Below the pieces are notes generated by a model. The model worked only from the letters and a program-made list of their open reading frames with translations. It was not told the origin of the DNA and did no database searches. Below, piece by piece: positions 35,065 to 44,087 of a stretch of 64,000 bases of DNA (its first letter is position 1; the number at the start of each line of letters is the position of its first letter). The stretch is from Weeksellaceae bacterium (lineage in GTDB: Bacteria; Bacteroidota; Bacteroidia; Flavobacteriales; Weeksellaceae), in contig OX460916.1 in NCBI GenBank assembly GCA_949788275.1, positions 186,001 through 250,000 on the forward strand. The letters are read 5' to 3'. Position numbers and translations under genes: made by a program.

Positions 35065-36996
35065 TTAGATAACGCGATTTAGATACTTATTCAATACAAT
35101 CTTTATCTTGGTTAATTCCATAACTTCTTGAATTAATTCTTGGCGTACCTCGCCAGCAAAATCAGGTCCCTTTGTTAATTCTAATATTTTAATAATGGCT
35201 TTATCTACGTGCAGGTATTTAAAGCGTAATAAAATATCAAATACATCTTTAGAAATAGAGTCTTCAATTCGCTTTGTATTAATTCCTTGTTTTAATTTCC
35301 AGTTTTCACTAATAGAATAAGGGTCAATCATCATTTCGGTAGCCGTTGACGTCATTTTTTCATCCATTAATTTAGAGAAGAAATCGCCAGTACGTAATTC
35401 GTCTTGGGCATAGCCAACCACCACTTCATCCAATATTTTTTGATAAAAAGGATTACTCATACGGAGTTCGTTGTCTTCAAATTGGCGTAAAATTTCATCA
35501 ATAACAGTTGTTTCATACAATTCATCATTTTCATCGCGCAACGAAACGATTACATCCCCATGTTGCATGATTAAACGAATTATTTCCTCTTCAATCAATT
35601 GATACTGGTCAACCACTTCTTTTCTATAGTCCGTGGGAACAACGGTTAATTCTCCCGATTTTTGAACTGGTTTTTCAACGGTAGAACCTCCTTTATTCAA
35701 TTGCTGTGCAAGTTCTTTGTAAAGAACTTCCTCACGTATATCCATTATACGTGATGTTTCCATCACATACAACTCACGCTGAATAATATTAGGGATTAAA
35801 GCAATCGATTGAATCATTTCCCGAATTAATTCTGCTTTTTTAACAGGATCATTTTTTGCTTCTTTCAGCAGTACGTTCGCTTTAAAACTAATAAAATCAG
35901 TGGCGTTTTCTTCTAAATACGCTTTTATTTCAGTGGTCGATAATTTTTTAGCGAATGTATCGGGATCATCGCCATCGGGTAGTAATAAAATTTTAATGTT
36001 TAATTCTTGTTCAAGAATTAAGTCAATCCCTCGGAAAGAAGCTTTAATACCAGCGGCATCACCATCATAAATAAGGGTTATATTATTTGTTAGTCGTTTA
36101 ATTAATCGAATTTGTTCTTTTGTTAAAGCTGTTCCAGAGCTTGCAACGGCATGTTCAATACCTGATTGATGCAATGATAATACATCGGTATACCCTTCAA
36201 CCAATATACAGGCATCATTTTTTAGAATAGCTTGTTTCGCCTGAAACAACCCATAGAGTGTTTTACTCTTGTGGTAAATTTCTGTTTCTGGTGAGTTTAA
36301 ATATTTGGCAATATTTTTATCGTTGCGCAAAGTTCGACCACCAAATCCTAAGGCCCTTCCAGAATAGCTGTAGATAGGAAAAATAACCCTTTCCCTAAAT
36401 TTATCACTTTTTCTCCCGTCTTCACGGTAGTTTACTAAACCTGCTTGTTCTAATAGCTTAGGCGAATAACCTTTTCCTTCCGCATAATCTGCAAAGGCCG
36501 TCCAACTAGCTGGTGAATACCCTAATTCGAATTTTTTAATCGTTTCTTGCGTGTACCCGCGTTCTTTGAAATAGCTAAGACCTATATTTTGTCCTTCTTC
36601 ACTGTTATGGAGTTGATCTATAAAATATTTCTTTGCAAATTCAGTCAGAATAAATAAACTTTCCCTGGCTTTTTCATTTTCAAGCTCTTGTTCAGAACGT
36701 TCTCCTTCTTCTTCAATTTCTATATTGTAGCGTTTTGCTAACCAACGCAATGCTTCTGGATAAGAGAATTGTTCTAATTCCATTAAAAAGGTGACGACAT
36801 TTCCACCTTTTCCAGAAGAAAAATCTTTCCATATTTGTTTAACAGGAGAGACCATAAAAGAAGGTGATTTTTCTTCAGAAAAAGGAGATAGTCCTTTTAA
36901 ACTACTACCGGCCCTTTTTAATTGAACAAAATCACCGATTACTTCTTCTACACGAGCAGTATTGAATATGGTATCGATGGTATTTTTTGAAATCAA
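35065..36996 (-). CDS. dnaG: DNA primase with degenerate zinc-ribbon
   Basis: DnaG makes RNA primers for replication. With the TTG start at 36996 the protein has 643 residues and begins MISKNTIDTIFNTARVEEV; an upstream TTG at 37017 lies inside the predicted -7 element. The N-terminal CHC2 domain keeps its fold signature (PFSEEKSPSFMV, WKDFSSGKGG) but all four zinc ligands are replaced (Ser37, Ser40, Asp58, Ser61). The TOPRIM catalytic core follows with LGFGGRTL, ILVEGYTDVLSL and LIYDGDAAG. The C-terminal part is helicase-binding-like. The same loss is, from memory, seen in other Flavobacteriia. It converges with actF. Confidence 0.95.
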   Translation of the reverse strand: MISKNTIDTIFNTARVEEVIGDFVQLKRAGSSLKGLSPFSEEKSPSFMVSPVKQIWKDFSSGKGGNVVTFLMELEQFSYPEALRWLAKRYNIEIEEEGERSEQELENEKARESLFILTEFAKKYFIDQLHNSEEGQNIGLSYFKERGYTQETIKKFELGYSPASWTAFADYAEGKGYSPKLLEQAGLVNYREDGRKSDKFRERVIFPIYSYSGRALGFGGRTLRNDKNIAKYLNSPETEIYHKSKTLYGLFQAKQAILKNDACILVEGYTDVLSLHQSGIEHAVASSGTALTKEQIRLIKRLTNNITLIYDGDAAGIKASFRGIDLILEQELNIKILLLPDGDDPDTFAKKLSTTEIKAYLEENATDFISFKANVLLKEAKNDPVKKAELIREMIQSIALIPNIIQRELYVMETSRIMDIREEVLYKELAQQLNKGGSTVEKPVQKSGELTVVPTDYRKEVVDQYQLIEEEIIRLIMQHGDVIVSLRDENDELYETTVIDEILRQFEDNELRMSNPFYQKILDEVVVGYAQDELRTGDFFSKLMDEKMTSTATEMMIDPYSISENWKLKQGINTKRIEDSISKDVFDILLRFKYLHVDKAIIKILELTKGPDFAGEVRQELIQEVMELTKIKIVLNKYLNRVI

Positions 36997-37014
36997 AATA
37001 TTGTTTTTAATACC

Positions 37015-37022
37015 CAAAATTA
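37015..37022 (-). promoter_or_regulatory. -7 promoter element of dnaG
   Basis: TAATTTTG on the minus strand matches TAnnTTTG. Its last base is 18 bases before the TTG at 36996, the same spacing as at other genes here, and it excludes the upstream TTG as start. Confidence 0.6.
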
Positions 37023-37262
37023 CACTAAATTCTGCAAAGATTTCGATTGTTTATTTTAGACTGATTGTCAATATTTCTATTGTGTCATTCTTCTCGCACC
37101 TTCTTCATCCCTCATTACTTTTAAAATCAAATAATTTATTTTAGATCATTGAATAGGTATATATGCTATTTAATCTATTTATCCCTTTTAGGTTAAAAAT
37201 ATTTAGATGCTTTAGTAGACGGTGTTTCTTACTTGTTTTTTAAAATAAATTTACTTTTTGGG

Positions 37263-37270
37263 TATATTTG
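37263..37270 (+). promoter_or_regulatory. -7 promoter element of the META-domain gene
   Basis: TATATTTG matches TAnnTTTG, 43 bases before the ATG. Confidence 0.5.
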
Positions 37271-37313
37271 GTATAGTATTCGCATGTTCTTGTTTGTTAT
37301 ATAAAATACGACT

Positions 37314-38108
37314 ATGAAAAACAAATTAGCTAGTTTATTAACTGTAGCATTTTTGTCTACAGCTTTTTTATCTTCTTGTACACCTGTTAAAGATTTAAAC
37401 AATACGACTGTGAGCACTTCAAAACAAACAATCAATGGTAAATGGGAATTAAAAGAATTAAAGACAAATGATGGTAAATCATTGGCTCAACATTTCCCTC
37501 AAGGCCTTCCAACCTTAAACTTTACAGCAGGTACAATGCTAAACGGACGCGATGGGTGTAATAACTTAAACGGTGCGGTTTCTATCAAAGAGAATAACAT
37601 TTCTTTCGGAAATATTGCTTCAACGATGATGGCATGTCAAGGAGTTAGTGACGGTTTATTCAATTCAACATTGAAAAATGTAACTGGATTTGTCGTAAGT
37701 GGAGATCAGTTAATGTTAAAACAAGGGGACAAAGTATTAATGACTTTTCAACGTCCTGCTAATTTAGAAGGTACTTGGGTATTAGAAGAGTTTATCGGAA
37801 AAGACCGCAGTGCTAAATCGTTAGATCAACGTTTCCCTAACAAAAAACCAACGGTAACATTTCAAGACAATAAAGTTTCAGGAAACAACGGATGTAACAA
37901 TCTTACTGGAGCATACCTTGCTGTTGGAAGTAAAATTACGATGCAAAACATCGCAACAACTCGTATGATGTGTGATGGTGTAGATGAAGGTGCTTTCAAC
38001 GAGCGTTTCAATGCGGTTAACAAATTTGAAATTGTTGATGGAAAATTAGTTCTATATGCTGATGATGTAAAAACAATGGTGTTCGGAAACATGCGCCAAC
38101 CAAGATAA
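37314..38108 (+). CDS. Lipoprotein with two META (HslJ-like) domains
   Basis: The 264-residue protein has a lipoprotein signal ending AFLSSC (Cys22). Two META domains follow in tandem, about 35-150 and 155-262. Each has the hallmark GCNNL(N/T)GA and a later TxMxC segment (ASTMMAC, TTRMMC). META/HslJ proteins are envelope stress or heat-shock proteins of unclear function. The gene stands alone with its own promoter and terminator. Confidence 0.92.
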   Translation: MKNKLASLLTVAFLSTAFLSSCTPVKDLNNTTVSTSKQTINGKWELKELKTNDGKSLAQHFPQGLPTLNFTAGTMLNGRDGCNNLNGAVSIKENNISFGNIASTMMACQGVSDGLFNSTLKNVTGFVVSGDQLMLKQGDKVLMTFQRPANLEGTWVLEEFIGKDRSAKSLDQRFPNKKPTVTFQDNKVSGNNGCNNLTGAYLAVGSKITMQNIATTRMMCDGVDEGAFNERFNAVNKFEIVDGKLVLYADDVKTMVFGNMRQPR

Positions 38109-38133
38109 TATCGATTTTTTGAAAATCGTTAAT

Positions 38134-38163
38134 CGCTGCCAAAATAGTTTTGGCAGCTTTTTT
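38134..38163 (+). terminator. Terminator after the META-domain gene
   Basis: GCTGCCAAAA pairs with TTTTGGCAGC around TAG, then eight T. Confidence 0.92.
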
Positions 38164-38169
38164 TATGCG

Positions 38170-38177
38170 TATATTTG
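38170..38177 (+). promoter_or_regulatory. -7 promoter element of the lpxD-like gene
   Basis: TATATTTG matches TAnnTTTG, 38 bases before the start codon. Confidence 0.5.
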
Positions 38178-38215
38178 AACACTTTTATCTTAAGAGTGTC
38201 TAAAAATTAGAAAGC

Positions 38216-39142
38216 ATGAAATTTCCAAAAGTTCATACATTAAAATACATAGCATCGCTTGTTGATGCAAACTACATTGGCGATGATGATTTTCCTATTC
38301 AAGGAATCAATGAAATCCATCGGGTAGAAGCTGGCGATATCGTTTTTGTTGATCACCCTAAGTACTACGACAAAGCTTTAGAATCTGCAGCCACAATTAT
38401 TCTCATCAATAAAGAAGTAGAATGTCCTGTGGGTAAAGCGTTAATTCTTTCGGACGATCCATTCCGCGATTTTGTAAAAATAGGACAGTATTTTATGCCT
38501 TTTCAATCGGCGAACAAGCGAATAAGCGATACAGCAGAAATTGGTGAAGGGACCATTATACAGCCTGGAGCATTTATTGGTAACCATGTAAAAATTGGTA
38601 AAAACTGTGTTATACATTCCAATGCTTCTATTAACGATCATACCATCATTGGTGACGATGTAATTATTCGTTCAGGAACGGTCCTTGGAGCCGATGCATT
38701 TTATTACAAGAAAAGGGAAACCGGTTACGATCGTTTAAAATCAGTAGGAAATGTCATTATTGAAGATCGCGTAGAAATTGGTGCAAACTGTACTATTGAT
38801 CGTGGTGTTACCGCTTCAACCATCATTGGTGAAGGAAGTATGCTCGACAATTTAATTCAAATTGGCCACGACACCATCATTGGAAAAAAATGTTTAATCG
38901 CTTCCCATACCGGAATTGCAGGCTGTACAATAGTAGAAGACGAAGTAACCATTTGGGGTCAAGTAGGTATTATTAGTGGAATTACAATTGGTGCTAAAGC
39001 TATAATTTTAGCTCAATCAGGGATTTCAAAGTCGTTAAAAGGTGGTTTAACTTATTTCGGATCACCAGCTGAAGAAATGAAGCAACTTTATAAAAAGAAA
39101 GCCATCAACGAAATTATGATCAAAGAATATCGAAAAAAATAA
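38216..39142 (+). CDS. LpxD-like UDP-3-O-acylglucosamine N-acyltransferase (second LpxD type)
   Basis: The 308-residue protein has an LpxD-type N-terminal domain (about 1-95, RVEAGDIVFVDHPKYYDKAL) and a left-handed beta-helix of hexapeptide repeats (about 100-290, IGEGTIIQPGAFIGNHVKIG). NLIQIGHDTIIG places the catalytic-type histidine at H218. LpxD adds a 3-hydroxyacyl chain to lipid A precursor. Flavobacteriia commonly carry a canonical LpxD in the lpx operon and this shorter paralogue beside sucD; its exact acceptor is not known. It forms a separate unit from sucD. Confidence 0.85.
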   Translation: MKFPKVHTLKYIASLVDANYIGDDDFPIQGINEIHRVEAGDIVFVDHPKYYDKALESAATIILINKEVECPVGKALILSDDPFRDFVKIGQYFMPFQSANKRISDTAEIGEGTIIQPGAFIGNHVKIGKNCVIHSNASINDHTIIGDDVIIRSGTVLGADAFYYKKRETGYDRLKSVGNVIIEDRVEIGANCTIDRGVTASTIIGEGSMLDNLIQIGHDTIIGKKCLIASHTGIAGCTIVEDEVTIWGQVGIISGITIGAKAIILAQSGISKSLKGGLTYFGSPAEEMKQLYKKKAINEIMIKEYRKK

Positions 39143-39258
39143 TTTCTACCAAAAATAAACTATAAATCCAGTCAAATAGTGCATTCGAATTGAGCCGAAT
39201 AAGATACTTTATCATGTATTTTTTACACCGTTTATTTTTAAAAGCCAATTCAAGATGC

Positions 39259-39266
39259 TATATTTG
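39259..39266 (+). promoter_or_regulatory. -7 promoter element of sucD
   Basis: TATATTTG matches TAnnTTTG and ends 19 bases before the sucD ATG. Confidence 0.6.
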
Positions 39267-39285
39267 TCTAAATTAAAAAATCACA

Positions 39286-40155
39286 ATGTCTGTATTAGTA
39301 AACAAAGATTCAAAAATAATTGTACAAGGATTCACAGGAAAAGAAGGAACTTTCCATGCTGAGCAAATGATCGAGTACGGTACAAATGTAGTAGGAGGGG
39401 TAACACCAGGAAAAGGAGGTCAAACTCACCTTGGATTACCAATTTTTAATACAGTACAAGATGCGGTTGATCAAGCAGCAGCTGACGTATCTATCATCTT
39501 CGTTCCACCAGCATTTGCAGCAGACGCTGTAATGGAAGCTGCTGAAGCGGGTATCAAAGTAATTATTTGTATTACAGAAGGTATCCCAGTAGAAGATATG
39601 GTAACTGTTCAAGCTTATGTTGATCAAAGAGATGTTATTTTAATCGGCCCTAACTGTCCAGGTGTTATCACTTCTGGTGAAGCAAAAGTTGGAATTATGC
39701 CAGGTTTCATCTTTAAAAAAGGGAAAGTAGGTATCGTTTCTAAATCAGGAACTTTAACATATGAAGCTGCTGACCAAGTGGTAAAAGCTGGTCACGGAAT
39801 TTCTACGGCTATCGGAATCGGTGGTGATCCAATTATTGGAACAACGACTAAAGAAGCGGTTGAATTATTCATGAATGATCCAGAAACGGAGTGTATCGTA
39901 ATGATTGGTGAAATTGGAGGTCAATTAGAAGCTGAAGCTGCTCGTTGGATCAAAGAAAACGGAACTAAACCAGTTATCGGATTTATCGCAGGTCAAACTG
40001 CTCCTAAAGGTCGTACAATGGGTCATGCCGGTGCTATCGTTGGTGGTGATGATGATACTGCTCAAGCTAAAATGAAAATCATGACTGAGTGCGGAATCCA
40101 CGTGGTTTCTTCTCCAGCTGAAATTGGTGCGAAAGTAGCCGAAGTTTTAGGTTAA
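39286..40155 (+). CDS. sucD: Succinyl-CoA ligase subunit alpha
   Basis: SucD binds CoA and carries the phosphohistidine of succinyl-CoA synthetase (TCA cycle substrate-level phosphorylation). The 289-residue protein shows [20 protein letters not shown], the GPNCPGVI motif, [10 protein letters not shown] and GHAGAIVGG with the phosphorylated His at H247, almost the E. coli position. sucC is not next to it. The first codons lie 19 bases behind a TAnnTTTG element, and a terminator follows. Confidence 0.98.
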   Translation: MSVLVNKDSKIIVQGFTGKEGTFHAEQMIEYGTNVVGGVTPGKGGQTHLGLPIFNTVQDAVDQAAADVSIIFVPPAFAADAVMEAAEAGIKVIICITEGIPVEDMVTVQAYVDQRDVILIGPNCPGVITSGEAKVGIMPGFIFKKGKVGIVSKSGTLTYEAADQVVKAGHGISTAIGIGGDPIIGTTTKEAVELFMNDPETECIVMIGEIGGQLEAEAARWIKENGTKPVIGFIAGQTAPKGRTMGHAGAIVGGDDDTAQAKMKIMTECGIHVVSSPAEIGAKVAEVLG

Positions 40156-40204
40156 TCAATAAAAAAAAATTAATCGCTATTTGTCGATTAATCTTTCAAT
40201 ACAT

Positions 40205-40231
40205 AACCAGTGAGCAATCACTGGTTTTTTT
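40205..40231 (+). terminator. Terminator after sucD
   Basis: AACCAGTGA pairs with TCACTGGTT around GCAA, then seven T. Confidence 0.93.
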
Positions 40232-40237
40232 ATTTTA

Positions 40238-40318
40238 GGGCAGCCGTTACGCGTCGGGCTATCTGCTATATCTTTGCTTATCAGTAAAGGATGCCACTCC
40301 TATCCCCGCTCAAAGGCG
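40238..40318 (+). repeat. Dispersed structured intergenic repeat, copy D (short hairpin)
   Basis: The flanks GTCGGGCTATCTGCTATATC and GGATGCCACTCCTATCCC are well conserved, but the hairpin is cut to CTTTGCT (40272-40278) and AGTAAAG (40283-40289) with one mismatch and a 4-base loop. It starts 7 bases after the sucD terminator. Confidence 0.8.
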
Positions 40319-40447
40319 TTATTATATTTGACAATAGACTTATATATTTAAAATTTCATCTACGTATTTTTTGTGCTTCATTAGATCTATCCTTTTAATT
40401 CAAAAAACATATATTTAATTTTTATTAATCCCACTTATTATAAATCG

Positions 40448-42055
40448 ATGAACACACGTTTATTTTATATACTTATACTCGTCACATGCTTAGGGTGTAA
40501 ATCTCAGAATACAAATTCGGTTAAATTAAATAATCAACAAGACGAACTTAATTATGAGTTTTATTTCGGTTCAAATGTTGAAATCAAATTTGTCGATGAA
40601 AAAACAATTGCTAATCTCTTTAAATTGGGAAAAGAATGGGGTAAAATAAAATATCATAGTTCAGTTGTCTCAAATGGATCTTTAAATTGGGATAATGAAT
40701 TATTCCGTTTATTACAATCTATAAATAATCCCGATTTTGACACAATTTTAATGAAATGGTCAAAGTCCTTTCCTACGAATAAGAAAATAGAAAAAAATAA
40801 GTATATCGATTTTGAACCTCAAATAGGTAATCCTATATTTAAAAATGAATTACCCTATCCAATGATGGATTGGTCGGATGATGGATTAAAACTATTAACA
40901 CTTTTTCGATATTGGAATATAATTGAGTTTTTTTTCCCTTATAAATATCAAACAGATATGCATTGGGATGAAGTTTTAAAAAAATACATTCCGAAATTTT
41001 TAGAAAGTGATAATGAATTAAAATTTAAATTAATAACACTGCATTTAATTCAAGAAACCAATGATACGCATGCAGACAATCCCAATTTAGGAGATATTAT
41101 TGAAACCTTTTTTGGAGATAATATACTACCCATTCAAACAAAATTTGTGGAAAATAAATTTGTCGTAGTAAATGATTTTTCGGAATCTGATTCAGAAATT
41201 AGATTATTGAAAGGAGATATTATTACAAAGATTAATCATGTTGATATTGCCCAACTATTTCAAGAAAAAAAGAGGTATACCATATCTTCAAATGAAAATG
41301 TTTTACGTAGAAATATTCGAAGTAAAATTCTGCGCACGAATAAAGAAAGTTTGCAACTTTCAATAATTAGGGAAGCGAATCAACCTCCTCTTATTATTAA
41401 CATAAAAACTATTCCTGTTTCTAGTTATAATTCTCATTTTATTGAATTAATACCTTCACATAAGAATTTAGATAATAATATTGGGTATATCTATCCTGCC
41501 TCTCTTAAAGTAGATGAGATTGACTTAATAATGAGAAAATTTAAAAATAAAGCGGGTATTATCATTGATCTCCGTTGTTATCCATCTGAATTTATTGTAT
41601 TTAGTTTGTCAAAATATTTACTGCCTTCACCAAAAGAATTTGTTAAGTTTTCCTCCACATCAGTTCAAAAACCTGGAGTCTTTAAATTTACTAAGCCACT
41701 AAAAGTTGGTGAAATAACACACGATTATTATAAAGGAAAAGTAGCTATTTTAGTAGACGAGACTACTCAAAGTAACGCAGAATATACTGCAATGGCACTT
41801 CGAACTTCTCCCAATGCTGTGATAATAGGTAGTCAAACAGCAGGTACAGATGGGAATGTTTCAAAAATAACTCTTCCAAGTAATATAACAACTTATATTT
41901 CTGGTTTAGGAGTTTTTTATCCCGATGGAAGAGAGACACAACGTTTAGGTTTACAAATAGATATTAATGTTAAACCTTCGTTAGATGGCATTAAGAAGAA
42001 TAAAGACGAAGTTCTACTTAAAGCTAAGGAATTCATTAACCATGAACATTTCTAG
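40448..42055 (+). CDS. S41-family (tail-specific) serine peptidase lipoprotein
   Basis: The 535-residue protein has a lipoprotein signal (LILVTCLGC, Cys17). A tail-specific peptidase domain occupies about 340-520: NNIGYIYPASLKVDEIDLIM, GIIIDLRCYP, and the nucleophile segment DETTQSNAEYTAMALR with Ser442. The later TAGTDGN segment lacks the GKG lysine of CtpA, as in IRBP/tricorn-like S41 branches. A PDZ-like region precedes the catalytic domain (about 235-320, IRLLKGDIITKINHVDI). The gene is very AT-rich and converges on the Rpn genes with no visible terminator. Confidence 0.85.
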   Translation: MNTRLFYILILVTCLGCKSQNTNSVKLNNQQDELNYEFYFGSNVEIKFVDEKTIANLFKLGKEWGKIKYHSSVVSNGSLNWDNELFRLLQSINNPDFDTILMKWSKSFPTNKKIEKNKYIDFEPQIGNPIFKNELPYPMMDWSDDGLKLLTLFRYWNIIEFFFPYKYQTDMHWDEVLKKYIPKFLESDNELKFKLITLHLIQETNDTHADNPNLGDIIETFFGDNILPIQTKFVENKFVVVNDFSESDSEIRLLKGDIITKINHVDIAQLFQEKKRYTISSNENVLRRNIRSKILRTNKESLQLSIIREANQPPLIINIKTIPVSSYNSHFIELIPSHKNLDNNIGYIYPASLKVDEIDLIMRKFKNKAGIIIDLRCYPSEFIVFSLSKYLLPSPKEFVKFSSTSVQKPGVFKFTKPLKVGEITHDYYKGKVAILVDETTQSNAEYTAMALRTSPNAVIIGSQTAGTDGNVSKITLPSNITTYISGLGVFYPDGRETQRLGLQIDINVKPSLDGIKKNKDEVLLKAKEFINHEHF

Positions 42056-42087
42056 AATAAGTAAGCTGATTTCACATATATCAACGC

Positions 42088-43065
42088 CTATTTATTTTCG
42101 GATTGTTTTAGTCTTATTTGATTCACATAGTCTAACGTTACATTGGTTAAATCGGCAATTTCTTCATCAGTAAAAAGTTCTTTTGCTAAAAGATTTTGAA
42201 TAATCTCAAAACTATTTTTTTCTACTCCTTTTTTGATTCCTTCTCTAATTCCTTGTTCTATGCCTTGCTCGAGACCTTGCTCGAGACCTTGTTCTATACC
42301 TTTTTCTATGCCTTTTTCTAAACCTTCCTTATAGCCTTCTTCTGCAGCATCTTCTTTTGCCGATTCAAGAATGTTATAGGCATCCCATTTTCGTTTTAAA
42401 TAAGTATCGTACTTCATTTGTTCATTTTTTGTTAGTTGTGTAAATTCTGCTAAATCAAAAAGTCTTTCAAAAAGTAGCGGATTAAGGAAATGTGGTCTAT
42501 TTTCAAATTGATGCAAGTGCTTCAAAACATATAGCCATTGGTCTAAGTTGTTGCGTAAATCCTTGGGCTCCTTTTTAAATTGTTCAAGTTCTAAGTAGAT
42601 TAAGGAGAGTTCATTAGAATGGATGATATCCAATTGACGATCTTTTAAACAAAAGTCATAGAAGTAGACCGATTTTGTATTGAATAACGAGAATCCATCA
42701 ATAATGACAATCACATAAACCTCATTTATAGTATATCGCCATTGCTTTCGTTTCCCTCTAGGAATCTGATCAGCGATTAGTTTACAACCGTAATACGCCA
42801 TGCGTTGCTTTAAATTTTTTTGGCTATTCCGTTGTACCTCAATTAAAAATTGAGTTCCATTCGTATCGGTACAGGTTAAGTCGAAAATAACACTCCCCGC
42901 TTTTTTATGATCACCTACATGCTCATGTTTATTGTAGACGATATCAACAATCATTTTACGTCCATCGAAAATGGCATTTAAAAAAGAGATTAATACATCT
43001 TTGTTCGGTTCAGAACCAAAAATCTTCTTAAATGAAAAATCAATGAGTAAATCTATATATCTCAT
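42088..43065 (-). CDS. Rpn/PD-(D/E)XK nuclease family protein (copy 1, expanded tetrapeptide array)
   Basis: This 325-residue protein belongs to the Rpn/transposase-like PD-(D/E)XK group (PDDEXK_1). The N-terminal IDFSFKKIFGSEPNKDVLISF and the nuclease core VIFDLTCTDTNG..FLIEVQ (Asp, ExQ) are intact. Residues about 245-282 are nine tetrapeptide units of the xGxx type (EGLE, KGIE, QGLE), before a common tail SFEIIQNLL. Rpn proteins promote RecA-independent recombination or act as degradative nucleases. It is nearly identical to the gene 21 bases upstream, except the repeat number and the last 15 residues. Confidence 0.9.
   Translation of the reverse strand: MRYIDLLIDFSFKKIFGSEPNKDVLISFLNAIFDGRKMIVDIVYNKHEHVGDHKKAGSVIFDLTCTDTNGTQFLIEVQRNSQKNLKQRMAYYGCKLIADQIPRGKRKQWRYTINEVYVIVIIDGFSLFNTKSVYFYDFCLKDRQLDIIHSNELSLIYLELEQFKKEPKDLRNNLDQWLYVLKHLHQFENRPHFLNPLLFERLFDLAEFTQLTKNEQMKYDTYLKRKWDAYNILESAKEDAAEEGYKEGLEKGIEKGIEQGLEQGLEQGIEQGIREGIKKGVEKNSFEIIQNLLAKELFTDEEIADLTNVTLDYVNQIRLKQSENK
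42220..42327 (-). repeat. Coding tetrapeptide repeat, nine units, in Rpn copy 1
   Basis: 108 bases code nine 4-residue units such as KGIE and QGLE; the DNA repeats a 12-base unit (TTGCTCGAGACC is present twice in a row). The sister gene has only four units. Confidence 0.9.
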
Positions 43066-43086
43066 TGTGATTAAAATGAATAGTTA

Positions 43087-43992
43087 TTAATTGTTTTTTA
43101 CATTTTGTATAAAATCAATTGTTTGATTGGTCAATTCAGCAATTTCTTCATCAGTAAAAAGTTCTTTTCCTAAAAGATTTTGAACAATCTCAAAACTATT
43201 TTTTTCTACCCCTTCTTTAATTCCTTGCTTTAAGCCTTTTTCTAATCCTTCTTTATAGCCTTCTTCTGCCGCATCTTCTTTTGCCGATTCAAGAATGTTA
43301 TAGGCATCCCATTTTCGTTTTAAATAAGTATCGTACTTCATTTGTTCATTTTTTGTTAGTTGTGTAAATTCTGCTAAATCAAAAAGTCTTTCAAAAAGTA
43401 GCGGATTAAGGTAATGTGGTCTATTCTCAAATTGATGCAAGTGCTTCAAAACATACAGCCATTGGTCTAAGTTGTTGCGTAAATCCTTGGGCTCCTTTTT
43501 AAATTGTTCAAGTTCTAAGTAGATTAAGGAGAGTTCATTAGAATGGATGATATCCAATTGACGATCTTTTAAACAAAAGTCATAGAAGTAGACCGATTTT
43601 GTATTGAATAACGAGAATCCATCAATAATGACAATCACATAAACCTCATTTATAGTATATCGCCATTGCTTTCGTTTCCCTCTAGGAATCTGATCAGCGA
43701 TTAATTTACAACCGTAATACGCCATGCGTTGCTTTAAATTTTTTTGGCTATTCCGTTGTACCTCAATTAAAAATTGAGTTCCATTCGTATCGGTACAGGT
43801 TAAGTCGAAAATAACACTCCCCGCTTTTTTATGATCACCTACATGCTCTTGTTTGTTGTAGACGATATCGACAATCATTTTACGTCCATCGAAAATGGCA
43901 TTTAAAAAAGAGATCAATACATCTTTGTTCGGTTCAGAACCAAAAATCTTCTTAAATGAAAAATCGATGAGTAAATCTATATATCTTGGCAA
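43087..43992 (-). CDS. Rpn/PD-(D/E)XK nuclease family protein (copy 2, short tetrapeptide array)
   Basis: This 301-residue protein is almost identical to copy 1 over residues 1-245 and has the same PD-(D/E)XK core. It has only four tetrapeptide units (EGLE, KGLK, QGIK, EGVE) and ends NQTIDFIQNVKNN in place of copy 1's tail. The start is TTG at 43992, giving MPRYIDLLIDF; copy 1 starts MRYIDLLIDF at ATG. The pair is a recent tandem duplication, and nothing here looks like an insertion sequence end. Confidence 0.9.
   Translation of the reverse strand: MPRYIDLLIDFSFKKIFGSEPNKDVLISFLNAIFDGRKMIVDIVYNKQEHVGDHKKAGSVIFDLTCTDTNGTQFLIEVQRNSQKNLKQRMAYYGCKLIADQIPRGKRKQWRYTINEVYVIVIIDGFSLFNTKSVYFYDFCLKDRQLDIIHSNELSLIYLELEQFKKEPKDLRNNLDQWLYVLKHLHQFENRPHYLNPLLFERLFDLAEFTQLTKNEQMKYDTYLKRKWDAYNILESAKEDAAEEGYKEGLEKGLKQGIKEGVEKNSFEIVQNLLGKELFTDEEIAELTNQTIDFIQNVKNN
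43204..43251 (-). repeat. Coding tetrapeptide repeat, four units, in Rpn copy 2
   Basis: 48 bases code four 4-residue units; the array is homologous to the nine-unit array in copy 1. Confidence 0.88.
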
Positions 43993-44087
43993 AACAATAT
44001 AGTGTTTTGATTATCAGTCGTTTAAAAGATATATAAAATCAGGAAATTTTGCAAGAAATTTTTTAAATAATAATAATAATTATTGAT

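Noticed and set aside
42088-43992. Rpn pair as a transposon or insertion sequence
   Set aside because: The family is sometimes labelled transposase, but I see no terminal inverted repeats or target-site duplications around the pair.
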